DNA of 64,000 nt from Gammaproteobacteria bacterium (GTDB taxonomy: Bacteria > Pseudomonadota > Gammaproteobacteria > Pseudomonadales > UBA5518): NCBI GenBank assembly GCA_016705365.1, contig JADIYI010000002.1, forward strand, positions 186,001 through 250,000, read 5' to 3'. Positions within the stretch are counted from its first letter, which is position 1, and every line of letters begins with the position of its first letter. Shown piece by piece: positions 8,116 through 17,442 of the stretch. The notes under the pieces were generated by a model that saw only the letters and a list, made by a program, of their open reading frames with translations, had not been told where the DNA came from and searched no databases. Position numbers and translations under genes: made by a program.

Positions 8116-9761
8116 CAGATCGCGCCCTCCCGGGATTCGTCGACGTAGAGCACCAGCGATTGTCCCGGGTGAATCACCGGGAGTCCCGCGTCGATGCCGT
8201 TCCAGTCGATGAGTTGTTTCACCCCCACGCTGAAGCGCCCCGCGATACGCGACAGCGAATCGCCCCGCTTTACCTGGTAGTCGATCTTGCGCTTGCTCAC
8301 ACCGGGGTTTGCGAGCGCGAGCTGTCTGCCGTCCCCGGCGCGGATTTTCAGTTGCTGGCCGATGCGCAGACTGGATTCGGGCGAAAGCCCATTGAGCGCG
8401 GCGAGTTGCGCGCTACCGAGACCGAACTGGCGGGCGATACGCCACAGGCTGTCCCCGGACTTCACCGTGTAGAGACCGCGATTCTTCAGCGCAACCGACT
8501 CGGATGTCGGATAGGCGCGCGGCGGCAGCACCGCATCGGCCGGCAACCGCAGGTATTCACCGGCGACGATGCTGTCGTCTTTGAGGCCGTTCAGTGCCCG
8601 CAGATTTTCGGGGGTGGTCTCGTGCAGGCGCGCAATGCCGCCCAGGGTGTCGCCGCGACGCACGCGGTAACGTTCGCTGAGCGCTGGGGCGGTGGCTGGA
8701 ATTTCGCTCAGCGCGGCCAGAAAGCCCTCGCGATCGGCAGCCGGCACCAGCACCGTGGTGCTGGTGTTCGGTGCCGTGTAGCCGCGCTTGAAGCCGGCGT
8801 TCAGGCTGGCAAACTCCTCGGTGTCGATGCCGGCGCGCGTGGCAGCCTGTTGCAGATTGATCTGCTCGTTGACCTCCACCGTCACGACCGAGGGTTGATT
8901 CGGGATCGGCGAGATCTGCAAGCCGTGATCCTGCGGATCCTCGAGCACGCGCGACAAGGCAATCAGGCGGGGCACGTAATTGCAGGCCTGCTTCGACAAT
9001 GGCAGGGACCAGTAATCCGTTGGCTTGCCGAGACGCCGGTTGCGGTCGATGGCACGCTGCACGCTGCCTTCGCCGGCGTTGTATGCCGCGAGCGCCAGAT
9101 ACCAGTCACCATCGAAGCGCTTGTGCAGATCGCTGAGGTAGTCCAGTGCGGCTTCGGTCGAGGCAACCAGGTCCTTGCGTCCATCGTACCAGCCGTTCTG
9201 CTCCAGCCCCATGTGTGTGCCAGTGCCGGGAACGATCTGCCAGACGCCCGCCGCGCGACTGGAACTGACCGCTTGCGGGTTATAACCGCTTTCGAGTATG
9301 GGCAGCAGCGCGATTTCGAGCGGCATGTTGCGCTCCTCGAGTTGCTCGACCACGTAGTACAGATACCAGGACGCGCGCGTCCCCACGGTATCGAACAAGC
9401 GCTGTTTGTCGCTGTAGATGCGCATCTGACGGTCGATGCGCTGCTCGTCGACGCCACCTTCGAGACCATAGCCCGAACGCACGCGCTGCCACAGATCACT
9501 CTCTTCGTCCGCCGCACCACCGGTGATTCCGAGCAGCGATACCGGCATGCAGCTCTGGCCGTCGTCCTCGCCATCTTCGTTGACGGGCCAGTACAGCAAC
9601 TGATCGTAGATTGCGGAGTCCTGCGCTGGCAGGGCAGCATGGCGTGGTCCCTGATCCACGGCACAACCCCCCAGCACCAGCACCAGGAGCACCACCATCC
9701 ATGTTACCAGCCTCCGCCGGGCGGGCCCTGAGTATGGGTGGTGCGAGTGCTGCGGTGGCAT
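8115..9761 (-). CDS. mltD: Membrane-bound lytic murein transglycosylase D
   Basis: A 548-residue peptidoglycan lytic transglycosylase. The N-terminus has a hydrophobic run and lipobox LVLGGC (Cys33), so it is an outer-membrane lipoprotein candidate. The catalytic SLT domain has ALLPILESGYNP with catalytic Glu147, then SSRAAGVWQIVPGTGTHMGL and LALAAYNAGEG. Three LysM peptidoglycan-binding repeats follow, each opening with a (R/K)xGD(T/S)L turn: YRVRRGDTLGGIA, YTVKSGDSLWRIA and YQVKRGDSLSRIA. Its start overlaps the gloB stop (TGATG) and its stop overlaps the phosphatase start, giving a coupled gloB-mltD-phosphatase unit. gloB next to mltD is common in gammaproteobacteria. Confidence 0.95.
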   Translation of the reverse strand: MPPQHSHHPYSGPARRRLVTWMVVLLVLVLGGCAVDQGPRHAALPAQDSAIYDQLLYWPVNEDGEDDGQSCMPVSLLGITGGAADEESDLWQRVRSGYGLEGGVDEQRIDRQMRIYSDKQRLFDTVGTRASWYLYYVVEQLEERNMPLEIALLPILESGYNPQAVSSSRAAGVWQIVPGTGTHMGLEQNGWYDGRKDLVASTEAALDYLSDLHKRFDGDWYLALAAYNAGEGSVQRAIDRNRRLGKPTDYWSLPLSKQACNYVPRLIALSRVLEDPQDHGLQISPIPNQPSVVTVEVNEQINLQQAATRAGIDTEEFASLNAGFKRGYTAPNTSTTVLVPAADREGFLAALSEIPATAPALSERYRVRRGDTLGGIARLHETTPENLRALNGLKDDSIVAGEYLRLPADAVLPPRAYPTSESVALKNRGLYTVKSGDSLWRIARQFGLGSAQLAALNGLSPESSLRIGQQLKIRAGDGRQLALANPGVSKRKIDYQVKRGDSLSRIAGRFSVGVKQLIDWNGIDAGLPVIHPGQSLVLYVDESREGAI

Positions 9762-10579
9762 CAGCGGAAAGTATCCTTCCAGGAACGGATCTCCGCAAAG
9801 ACCCCGTGGTCGCCGTTTGGTTCCGTGCCGCCGTGATTTGCGGCACTGCGGCGTACCGCAGGTGTGGCACAGCGCAGGAACGGGTTTGTTTCCCGCTCGA
9901 GGGCGATGGTCGAGGGGACCGTGGGCTCGCCGCGCTCGCGCCGCGCCTCGTCGGCCAGCTGCCGATCGCGCAACGCGAGGTTGTCCGGCTCGACCGCGCG
10001 GGCGAAGCGCAGGTTGGACAGGGTGTACTCGTGGGCGCAGTAAACACGGGTTTCCCCGGGCAGCGCGGCGAGCCGCGACAGCGAGTCATGCATCATTTGC
10101 GGGTTGCCTTCGAATACGCGACCGCAGCCACCGGCAAACAGCGTGTCCCCGCAAAACAGCTGTGGTGGGGATTGCCCGTCGGCGGCAAAAAAATACGCGA
10201 TGTGATCCAGGGTGTGTCCGGGCACGGCAAATACGCGCGCCTGCTGGCCCAGCACCTCGATGCAATCACCGTCATCGAGCACTCGATCGATACAGGCGGC
10301 GGGGCTGGTGCGTGGCCCGTAGACCGGGAGCGGACCGAATGCGCACAGCAGATCATCGACACCGCCGACATGATCCGGGTGGTGATGGGTGACGAGAATT
10401 CCGCACAGACGCAGCGCACTCCCTGCCAATGCGCGCATGACCGGTGCGGCGTCACCGGGGTCAACCACGAAAGCTTCATCCGCTCCAGCCTGGAGCAGCC
10501 AGATGTAGTTGTCGCTGAACGCCGGTACCGGATAGGCTTCAAGCATGGGCGTTGATGAATCCTGTGTCTGGCCCTGCAT
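9761..10579 (-). CDS. gloB: Hydroxyacylglutathione hydrolase (glyoxalase II)
   Basis: A metallo-beta-lactamase-fold enzyme that hydrolyses S-lactoylglutathione to lactate and glutathione, the second step of methylglyoxal detoxification. Metal ligands are clear: THHHPDHVGG, the later VPGHTLDHIAYF, the CGDTLFAGGCGR loop and CAHEYTLSN. The family-typical start is MLEAYPVPAFSDNYIWLL at 10546 (261 residues). The ATG at 10579 gives 272 residues and has a GGGAG upstream, so the true start is uncertain between the two. A possible glyoxalase I is encoded at 37484-37924. Confidence 0.93.
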   Translation of the reverse strand: MQGQTQDSSTPMLEAYPVPAFSDNYIWLLQAGADEAFVVDPGDAAPVMRALAGSALRLCGILVTHHHPDHVGGVDDLLCAFGPLPVYGPRTSPAACIDRVLDDGDCIEVLGQQARVFAVPGHTLDHIAYFFAADGQSPPQLFCGDTLFAGGCGRVFEGNPQMMHDSLSRLAALPGETRVYCAHEYTLSNLRFARAVEPDNLALRDRQLADEARRERGEPTVPSTIALERETNPFLRCATPAVRRSAANHGGTEPNGDHGVFAEIRSWKDTFR

Positions 10580-10654
10580 GATATATTGCCGCTCCCGGTA
10601 TGGCCATGGTCCGGACCCGTTTGCGCCGGCCGCACAGACAACAGGAAATCTGCC

Positions 10655-11410
10655 ATGAAATCTGATCCGGCATCCCGGCTGCGGGCCCGCGAGCGCTGGT
10701 TCGAGACCGACCTCGGGCGCCATATGCTGGGAGCGGAACGTGCCCTGGTCGATGCCAAGCTGGCGCAATTATATGGCTTTCACCTGATGCAGATGAGTAT
10801 CAGCACGGAGGTGAGCCTGTTCGAGAGCAGCATGATCCGCCACAAGTTTTCGCTGGCGCAACTGCCAGGGGGGCAGGGCATCAGCGCGCTTGCCGAACCC
10901 GAGCAACTGCCGATCGAGTCCGACAGCGTCGACGTCGTGCTGCTGCACCACGTGCTCGAGTACAGCCAGAATCCGCACCAGATGCTGCGCGAGGCGACCC
11001 GGGTGGTGGTTCCCCACGGGCACCTGCTGATCGTCGGCTTCAACCCGTGGAGCCCGTTCGGACTGCGCTGCGTGCTGGGCAGACGCTTCGCCCAACCGAT
11101 CTGGCACAGCCACCTGCTCGGTGCGCGACGGCTGACGGACTGGCTGGGATTGCTCGATTTTGCAGTCGACGACGTGCAATACCGCTGTCATGCACTGCCG
11201 GTGAATCATGCCGCAACGTTGGCAAGGCTCGCGCCGCTGGACCGCTGGGGCGAAAACTGCGCGCTGCCCTGCGGCTCGGTTTATCTCGTGCATGCGCGCA
11301 AGCAAATCAGCCCGCTGACCCTGATCCGCGCGCCGCGCCGACTGGCGCCACGGCGCATGTCCGTGATTCCGCTTGCCACGCCGCGCACCCGCGGCACCAC
11401 GCTGCACTGA
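10655..11410 (+). CDS. Class I SAM-dependent methyltransferase
   Basis: A 251-residue methyltransferase of the Methyltransf_11 type. I used the ATG at 10655, after AGGA, rather than an upstream in-frame ATG. The usual glycine-rich motif I is not well formed, but the post-I and motif II-III region is typical: LPIESDSVDVVLLHHVLEY (about residues 84-102), LREATRVVVPHGHLLIVGFN and the following SPFGLRCVL. The substrate is unknown. It is the first of a close run with rnhA and dnaQ, and lies divergent to gloB. This order is the one I recall from Pseudomonas. Confidence 0.85.
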   Translation: MKSDPASRLRARERWFETDLGRHMLGAERALVDAKLAQLYGFHLMQMSISTEVSLFESSMIRHKFSLAQLPGGQGISALAEPEQLPIESDSVDVVLLHHVLEYSQNPHQMLREATRVVVPHGHLLIVGFNPWSPFGLRCVLGRRFAQPIWHSHLLGARRLTDWLGLLDFAVDDVQYRCHALPVNHAATLARLAPLDRWGENCALPCGSVYLVHARKQISPLTLIRAPRRLAPRRMSVIPLATPRTRGTTLH

Positions 11411-11423
11411 GCGGGACCAGGAC

Positions 11424-11888
11424 ATGAAGCAGGTCGTTATCCACACCGACGGCGCTTGCCGGGGCAATCCGGGACCCGGCGGCTGGGGCGCATTGCTCGG
11501 CTACGCGGATCGCGAGCGCGAGCTCCATGGCGGCGAAGAGCTGACGACCAACAACCGCATGGAACTCACCGCTGCGATCCGCGCCCTGGCTGCACTGCGC
11601 GAGCCCTGCAGCGTCGAGTTGTATACGGATTCGGAGTACGTGCGTCGCGGCATCACCGAGTGGCTGGCGAACTGGAAGCGTCGTGGCTGGCGGACCGCCG
11701 ACAAGAAGCCGGTCAAGAACGCCGATCTGTGGGAAATGCTTGACCGCGAGGCGGCGCGTCACCGGATAAGCTGGCACTGGGTCAAGGGCCACAGCGGCCA
11801 TTGCGGAAACGATCGCGCGGATCAGCTGGCCAACCGCGGAATCGACGAAATGCTGCGCCGTCGCGCGCAATCAGGCATGGGGGACTGA
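11424..11888 (+). CDS. rnhA: Ribonuclease HI
   Basis: A 154-residue RNase HI, which cuts the RNA strand of RNA-DNA hybrids (primers, R-loops). The four catalytic acidic residues are in TDGACRGNPGPGGWG (Asp), TTNNRMELTAA (Glu), LYTDSEYVRRGI (Asp) and GNDRADQLAN (Asp). The basic-handle region WKRRGWRTADKKPVKN is present. The ATG at 11424 lies 13 bases after the methyltransferase stop, with GGGACCAGG upstream. Its stop overlaps the dnaQ start as TGATG, so the two are translationally coupled. Confidence 0.97.
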   Translation: MKQVVIHTDGACRGNPGPGGWGALLGYADRERELHGGEELTTNNRMELTAAIRALAALREPCSVELYTDSEYVRRGITEWLANWKRRGWRTADKKPVKNADLWEMLDREAARHRISWHWVKGHSGHCGNDRADQLANRGIDEMLRRRAQSGMGD

Positions 11889-12613
11889 TGCGACAGATCG
11901 TGCTGGATACCGAAACCACCGGACTCGAGCATACCCAGGGACACCGGGTGATCGAGATCGGATGCGTGGAGCTCGTGGATCGTCGCCTGACCGGGCGTCA
12001 CTTCCACCGTTACATCAATCCGCAACGCGAGGTCGACGAGGGCGCGTTCGAGGTGCACGGCATAGCGAGCGGATTTCTCGCCGACAAGCCGCTGTTTGCA
12101 CAGATCGTCGATGAGTTCATGGACTTCATCCAGGACGCACAACTCATCATCCACAATGCGCCCTTCGATATCGGATTTCTCGACAATGAACTGCAGTTGA
12201 TCGGCGGGCAGCGGGGCCGGATCGGCGAACAGTGGTCGGTGATCGATACCCTGGCGCTGGCCCGCTCCCTTCATCCCGGCATGAAGAACAATCTCGATAC
12301 GCTCTGCAAGCGCTATTTCGTCGACAATTCGCAGCGCGAGTTGCACGGTGCGCTGCTCGATGCGGAAATTCTCGCCGACGTCTACCTGCAGATGACCGGG
12401 GGACAGACCGCGCTGGCGCTGGATGGCCAGCCCGAGCGCGGACCGGGGGGCTACTCCGCCGATATCGATGTGCGCCGTGTCGCGGGCCCGCGCGAGCCGC
12501 TCGCGGTGCCGCGCGCCAGTCCCGCGGAACTCGAAAATCATCGCGAGCGCCTGCGCGCAATCGACAGGACCAGCGGGGGCAAATGCGTGTGGCTCGCTGC
12601 CGGTGAGGAGTAG
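11888..12613 (+). CDS. dnaQ: DNA polymerase III epsilon subunit (proofreading exonuclease)
   Basis: A 241-residue DEDDh 3'-5' exonuclease that proofreads for the replicative polymerase. Exo I is VLDTETTGLEHTQGH (residues 5-19), Exo II is HNAPFDIGFLDNEL, and Exo III is HGALLDAEILADVYLQM with the catalytic His and Asp. The C-terminal tail after about residue 185, which in E. coli binds the alpha subunit, is present but divergent. The gene starts inside the rnhA stop codon. Length is close to that of E. coli DnaQ (243). Confidence 0.95.
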   Translation: MRQIVLDTETTGLEHTQGHRVIEIGCVELVDRRLTGRHFHRYINPQREVDEGAFEVHGIASGFLADKPLFAQIVDEFMDFIQDAQLIIHNAPFDIGFLDNELQLIGGQRGRIGEQWSVIDTLALARSLHPGMKNNLDTLCKRYFVDNSQRELHGALLDAEILADVYLQMTGGQTALALDGQPERGPGGYSADIDVRRVAGPREPLAVPRASPAELENHRERLRAIDRTSGGKCVWLAAGEE

Positions 12614-12687
12614 CGCGGGGAGCGCATCGCGGCCGGCGGTCTATAATGATTGGCCAACATGCCCGCGCTAGTCAGAGAGGTATCAGC

Positions 12688-14385
12688 GTGCCCCCCCGAT
12701 TGCTGCTGAACCCGGCCTCGCTAAACCTCGTGAGACCGGAGCTTGCGCGTCTGATCAGGCAGGCACAGACCGAATTCGACAGCGCCGTGCAACAGGATCC
12801 GGGAGCTCATGATCTGGGCCCGTGCCGTGAGATGCTGGCGCAGGCCGATGGCGTGCTGCGGATGATCGAGCTCGGTGATGCAGCCCTGCTGACCCGTGAA
12901 CTGGGTGAGCTTCTGAAGGCACTTCCGCTCGACAATCCGCGCGCAATGGAGGCGATCACCCGGGCCTTCTTCGTGCTGGCGCGCTATCTCGATTACCTCG
13001 GAGGCCGGCGCCAGGCCGCACCGGAACTGTTGCTCGAGCACATCAATGCCCTGCGCGGCCTGCTCGGTCGCGATGCCCTGGGCGAAGCCTCTTTCTCGCA
13101 ACTCGTGATTCTCCCCGACCGGCATTGCCCGCCACCGGCGGCGGGCGGAGAGGAGGTGACGGATGCCCTGTTGCGCAGGCTGCGTCACCATTACCAGGTG
13201 GGCTTGATCGGCGTGATCAAGGGGCGCAGCGATCCGGTTCACCTGCGCCTGATGCAGCGTGCCGCCGAGCGCATGTGCCGGTTGAGTGGTGGCGGAGCCG
13301 CGGCCGACTTCTGGTGGCTATTGACGGGGGTGCTCGAGGGCATGGTACTCGGTCAGTTGCGCAGCAATCCGGCACGCGCGCGACTGCTCAGCCGTGCCGA
13401 TCGACAGTTCCGCGATTTTTTGCAGAAACCCGATACGCGCGCCAGCGCTCGGCTCGGCGACGATCTGAGAGGCGAGTTGTTGTACCTGGTGGCCAAGTGT
13501 CGCGATGGCAAACGGATACGGGAGATCCAGTCGCTGTGCGAGGTGGTCGATGCTGCGCCCCCGGATCAGCAACTCGTCGAGGAACGCAAGCTGTTGATGG
13601 GCACCTCGGTCGATTCGATCGATTCCATGGTGCGGCTCCTCAAAGGCGATATGCACCGGATCAAGGACGAACTCGAGCAGGCGGCCAGCGCCACCGAGCC
13701 GCGCCCGGCGACACTGGCCGGCGTGCACGAAACCCTCGAGCGCGTTGCCGCCGCCTTGCGCGAGGGCGGTCTGCGCAGTTCGGCGGACACCCTGGACAAG
13801 CAATTGCAGAAAATCGGTGCCGCGCTCGGTGGCGGCACCGAACTCCAGAGACAGGATCTGGTTTCGATCGCGGACGCCGTGGTCTATGTCGAAACCACGC
13901 TCAGCGGACTGGCCCGCGCGCAGGGAATGGCGCGCGGGCTGCGCGCGCAGCAGCAGGGGGCTTCCGGGCCGGGCGTGGCGCGCGAGGCGCTCGACGAGGC
14001 CAGGCACACCCTGCTGCAAAGCGCACGCGAAGCCGTAGAAAGCGTGAAGCGTGATGTGAGCAGCTATGCGGAATCGAATTTTGACGCGATGGTGCTGGCA
14101 CCATCGGTGGCGCAACTGCACGCGGTACGTGGTGCGCTGCAGATTCTCGAACACCCGCGCGCCGCGGCGGTTGCCGGCCAGACCGCGCAATCGATTCTCG
14201 ACTCGATTGCCAATGGCTGCACCCTGGCCGGTGGTGCCTTCGCGGAATTGCTGGCCGACCTGCTGATCTGCCTCGAGTACTATCTCGCGGCACTCGAGAA
14301 CGCCGAGGATCCCGACCCGCTGATGCTCAAGCTCGCCGACGAGAGTCTTGGCACGCTGGGGCGGCCATCCCGGGCCAACTGCTGA
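12688..14385 (+). CDS. fimL: FimL-like protein (ChpA/PilL N-terminal relative)
   Basis: A 565-residue mostly helical protein. A GTG at 12688 with AGAGAGG upstream was chosen over an ATG at 12646. It reads like the N-terminal non-catalytic region of the ChpA/PilL chemosensory kinase of type IV pili: DSAVQQDPGAHDLGPCREML, then GVLRMIELGDAALLTREL near the N-terminus, and YAESNFDAMVLAPSVAQLHA later. No histidine-kinase or receiver domain is seen. In Pseudomonas FimL, of similar length, controls twitching motility and cAMP level. There it lies a few genes after the same mltD-gloB-rnhA-dnaQ block, which supports this name. No pilus genes are in the window. Confidence 0.75.
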   Translation: MPPRLLLNPASLNLVRPELARLIRQAQTEFDSAVQQDPGAHDLGPCREMLAQADGVLRMIELGDAALLTRELGELLKALPLDNPRAMEAITRAFFVLARYLDYLGGRRQAAPELLLEHINALRGLLGRDALGEASFSQLVILPDRHCPPPAAGGEEVTDALLRRLRHHYQVGLIGVIKGRSDPVHLRLMQRAAERMCRLSGGGAAADFWWLLTGVLEGMVLGQLRSNPARARLLSRADRQFRDFLQKPDTRASARLGDDLRGELLYLVAKCRDGKRIREIQSLCEVVDAAPPDQQLVEERKLLMGTSVDSIDSMVRLLKGDMHRIKDELEQAASATEPRPATLAGVHETLERVAAALREGGLRSSADTLDKQLQKIGAALGGGTELQRQDLVSIADAVVYVETTLSGLARAQGMARGLRAQQQGASGPGVAREALDEARHTLLQSAREAVESVKRDVSSYAESNFDAMVLAPSVAQLHAVRGALQILEHPRAAAVAGQTAQSILDSIANGCTLAGGAFAELLADLLICLEYYLAALENAEDPDPLMLKLADESLGTLGRPSRANC

Positions 14386-14438
14386 TTTCCCGAAGTGTGC
14401 TAGTCTCGCTCCCCCGCGAATGACCGGAGGGCTGGGAA

Positions 14439-15509
14439 GTGGGGGAGTTTATCGGTGAGTACGGGCTGTTTCTGGCCAAAGCCGTCACGGTGGTTATTGC
14501 CTTGCTGGTGATCGTGATCAGCGCGATTTCTGTCGCGGGCAGTCGTGTGCGCAGCAGCGAAGACGGTCACATCGAAGTGCGCAAGCTCAATGAACGCCTC
14601 GACGGCATGCGCGATGCGTTGCGTGAAGCCACTCTCGATGCACGCGAATTCAAACGCGAGATGAAGGCGGAGCGAAAAGCCGAGCGCAAGGCCGACAAGG
14701 CCAGACGCAAGAAACAGTCCGCAGCACCGGAACCGGCTCCCGCGCATCCACGCACGATCTACGTGCTGAATTTTCACGGTGATATTCGCGCCCATGCGGT
14801 GCATGCACTGCGCGAGGAGATCACCGCCGTGCTCACCCGCGCCGAACCCGCCGACAGCGTGATGGTGCGGATCGAGAGTGGCGGTGGACTGGTGCACTCG
14901 TACGGCCTTGCGGCGGCGCAACTGGCACGAATCCGCGATCGGGGCATTCCCCTGACGGTGTGTGTCGACAAGGTGGCGGCGAGCGGCGGCTACCTGATGG
15001 CCTGCGTGGCGCAACACATCGTTGCGGCACCGTTCGCGATGCTCGGCTCGATCGGCGTGGTTGCCCAGATCCCCAACTTCAATCGTCTGCTGCGCAAGCA
15101 CGATGTGGATTACGAGTTGTTCACGGCAGGCCAGTACAAGCGCACGCTGACGGTTTTCGGACGCAATACCGAGGCGGGTCGGCAGAAGTTCTCCGAGGAA
15201 CTCGAGGATACCCATGCGCTGTTCAAGGAGTTCGTGACCCGTTATCGCCCCGGTCTCGATATCGATACCGCAGCGACGGGGGAAGTGTGGTTCGGCGAGC
15301 GTGCTTTGGGTCTGGGGCTGGCCGACGAACTGGGAACCAGCGATGGCTGGTTGCAGGCGGCGGTATTGCACAGCGATGTACTGGAAATCCGCTATATCGA
15401 GCGCAAGCGGCTTGGTGAGCGCCTCGGGCTGACGCTGGAGACGGCCATCGAGCGCGGCGTGACGCGGGCGGTGGCGCGGATCGGCGCGCGCGAGGACTGG
15501 TTGCGCTGA
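14439..15509 (+). CDS. sohB: SohB-type inner-membrane peptidase (S49)
   Basis: A 356-residue signal-peptide-peptidase-like serine protease. A GTG start at 14439 follows ACCGGAGG. Residues about 9-33 form a transmembrane helix, followed by a highly charged Lys/Arg/Glu coiled segment to about residue 95. The protease core begins YVLNFHGDIRAHAV. The catalytic Ser is in VDKVAASGGYLMACVA and the general-base Lys is probably in FTAGQYKRTLTVFGRNTEAG. The family degrades membrane and signal peptides; the active site is on the periplasmic side in studied members. It ends 13 bases before the convergent gspD stop. Confidence 0.93.
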   Translation: MGEFIGEYGLFLAKAVTVVIALLVIVISAISVAGSRVRSSEDGHIEVRKLNERLDGMRDALREATLDAREFKREMKAERKAERKADKARRKKQSAAPEPAPAHPRTIYVLNFHGDIRAHAVHALREEITAVLTRAEPADSVMVRIESGGGLVHSYGLAAAQLARIRDRGIPLTVCVDKVAASGGYLMACVAQHIVAAPFAMLGSIGVVAQIPNFNRLLRKHDVDYELFTAGQYKRTLTVFGRNTEAGRQKFSEELEDTHALFKEFVTRYRPGLDIDTAATGEVWFGERALGLGLADELGTSDGWLQAAVLHSDVLEIRYIERKRLGERLGLTLETAIERGVTRAVARIGAREDWLR

Positions 15510-15522
15510 GTCGCGCGCACGC

Positions 15523-17442
15523 CTACTGCCGCGGAGTGATGGTCTCGAAATCCGGCAGGCTCGGCGGTTCCGTTTTCTCGAAGGGCATGGTGGGTTTTCG
15601 CGCGCTCGCCTGCTGCCCGCGCATGAAGTCGTAGCGCTGGCGGGTGATCTCGGCCACCTGCAGATCGTCCTTGAGAATCGTCGGGTGGATGAACACCATC
15701 AGGTTGGTCTTGCCATGCGATTTGCTGGTGCTGCCGAACAGTTTGCCTAGCAGCGGAATATCTCCGAGGATCGGCACCTTGGTCCGCTGCTCGGATTCGT
15801 CATCTCGCAGCAGCCCGCCAACCACCAGCGTCTGACCGTCCTTTATCAAGGCCTTGGTCTTGATCAGGCGTTTGTTGGTGACGATATCCGATGCCACATC
15901 GACCGAGGGTGCGATGCTCTCGGTGCTCTGTTTCAGATCCAGGGTGATCGAGTCACCGCGATTGATCTGCGCCTTGATGGTCAGGCTGGTGCCGATGTCC
16001 TGGCGCTCGATGGTGGTAAATGGGTTCTCTGTGCTCGACGCCGAGCCGGTTGACTCCCCGGTCTTGAACGGCACATTCTGCCCGACCAGCAATTCGGCTT
16101 CCTCGTTATCCAGTGCGACGATGGTCGGGGTGGAGAGAATATTGGCCTTGGTGCTCGTGGCGAGCGCCCGGATTGCGGCTTTCAGATCGCCGTTGTCGAA
16201 GTATCCCAGCGTCAACCCGCCGCCGGCTCGTATTATGCGGCCATCGGAGTCCACGACATCGCCGAGCTTGAGGTTGGGCCCGAGCGTATTGACCGCCACG
16301 TTGGTGCCATCATCACCGAAATGGTCGCCCCCGCTGTAAATCCAGGACACCCCGAGATCGCGCACGTCATCGTCGGTGACCTCGACCACCAGCGCCTCGA
16401 TCATGACCTGGGCGCGGCGGATATCGACTTGTTCGACGATGCTGCGCATCTTGCTGACGATCGCCGGAGGGGCGTTCACGACCAGGGCGTTGGTGCTCTT
16501 GCTGGCCTCGATGCTGATTTTCGATTCACCTCCGCCCGCCGCCTGCTCGCCGGAGCCGGTCTGCAAGGCGTCGCCGATCCCTTTGAGAATGGCCAGCATC
16601 TCGTCGGCCTGCACATACTGCAGATAGATCACATCGGTATTGCCGCCCATGACTTCCTGGTCGAGGCTGTCGATCAGGTTGCGTACCTGGCGCCTGTTTT
16701 CGGGCTCACCGCCGAGCAGGATGGTGTTGGTGCGGGTATCGACGGAAATGTTCACGAAGCGATAACCCTCGGAACCCGCGAGGCCCGGGATCAACTGGGC
16801 GAGACTCTTCTCGACATCCTGGGCATTGGCGTGCTCCAGGCGAATGGTTTCGAACTGCAATTTGGCGCCCTGGTCGAGCGTATGCACAATGTCATTGATA
16901 CGCTGCACGTTATGCGCGCTGGAGGAAATAATGAGGCTGTTGGTTTCGGGATAGGCGGTGAGCATCCCGCTGGCCGGAACCAGCGGGCGCAGGTTGTTCG
17001 CGAGTTGCGCCACCGGCACGTTGTGGGCGCGAATTATGCTGACCACCGTTTCCCCGCCGCCGCTGCGCCCGAGCGGCGGACTGCTCGCGCTGGCCATGCT
17101 CTGGGGCACGATTTTCACCGCACCGTCCGCATCGATCGCGGCAAAGCCGTGGACCTCCAGCGTGGCCAGGAAAACCTGGTAGGCTTCAGCCGGTGTCAGC
17201 GGCTCTGCCGACAGCACCGTCACCTTGCCCTGCACATCCTTGTGGACAACGAGGTTCTTGCCGGTGATGTCGGCAACCCACTGGATCAGCGAGCGGATGT
17301 CAGCGTCGCGCATGTTCATGACCAGTTTGTCGTCGGCGGTGAAGCCGCCAGGTTGCCATGCGATACCCAGCAGCAGGGCTGCGGTGGCAAGCAGTTGCCG
17401 CGTGGACGCGGCAACGCGGAATCGGGATACGGCAATTTTCAT
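15523..17442 (-). CDS. gspD: Type II secretion secretin GspD (copy 1)
   Basis: A 639-residue outer-membrane channel protein of the T2SS. A signal peptide ends near residue 35. The N0 domain starts DKLVMNMRDADIRSLIQWVA; three N1-N3 repeats follow (SIIRAHNVPVAQLANNLRPL; ETIRLEHANAQDVEKSLAQL; VIYLQYVQADEMLAILKGIG). The secretin core runs from about residue 340 (DIRRAQVMIEALVVEV) through VGQNVPFKTG to KVPILGDIPLLGKLFGS. The C-terminus keeps a short S-domain-like tail with a Pro/Glu-rich end. It follows gspC with an ATGA overlap. A second, different gspD lies at 27200-29059. Confidence 0.95.
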   Translation of the reverse strand: MKIAVSRFRVAASTRQLLATAALLLGIAWQPGGFTADDKLVMNMRDADIRSLIQWVADITGKNLVVHKDVQGKVTVLSAEPLTPAEAYQVFLATLEVHGFAAIDADGAVKIVPQSMASASSPPLGRSGGGETVVSIIRAHNVPVAQLANNLRPLVPASGMLTAYPETNSLIISSSAHNVQRINDIVHTLDQGAKLQFETIRLEHANAQDVEKSLAQLIPGLAGSEGYRFVNISVDTRTNTILLGGEPENRRQVRNLIDSLDQEVMGGNTDVIYLQYVQADEMLAILKGIGDALQTGSGEQAAGGGESKISIEASKSTNALVVNAPPAIVSKMRSIVEQVDIRRAQVMIEALVVEVTDDDVRDLGVSWIYSGGDHFGDDGTNVAVNTLGPNLKLGDVVDSDGRIIRAGGGLTLGYFDNGDLKAAIRALATSTKANILSTPTIVALDNEEAELLVGQNVPFKTGESTGSASSTENPFTTIERQDIGTSLTIKAQINRGDSITLDLKQSTESIAPSVDVASDIVTNKRLIKTKALIKDGQTLVVGGLLRDDESEQRTKVPILGDIPLLGKLFGSTSKSHGKTNLMVFIHPTILKDDLQVAEITRQRYDFMRGQQASARKPTMPFEKTEPPSLPDFETITPRQ

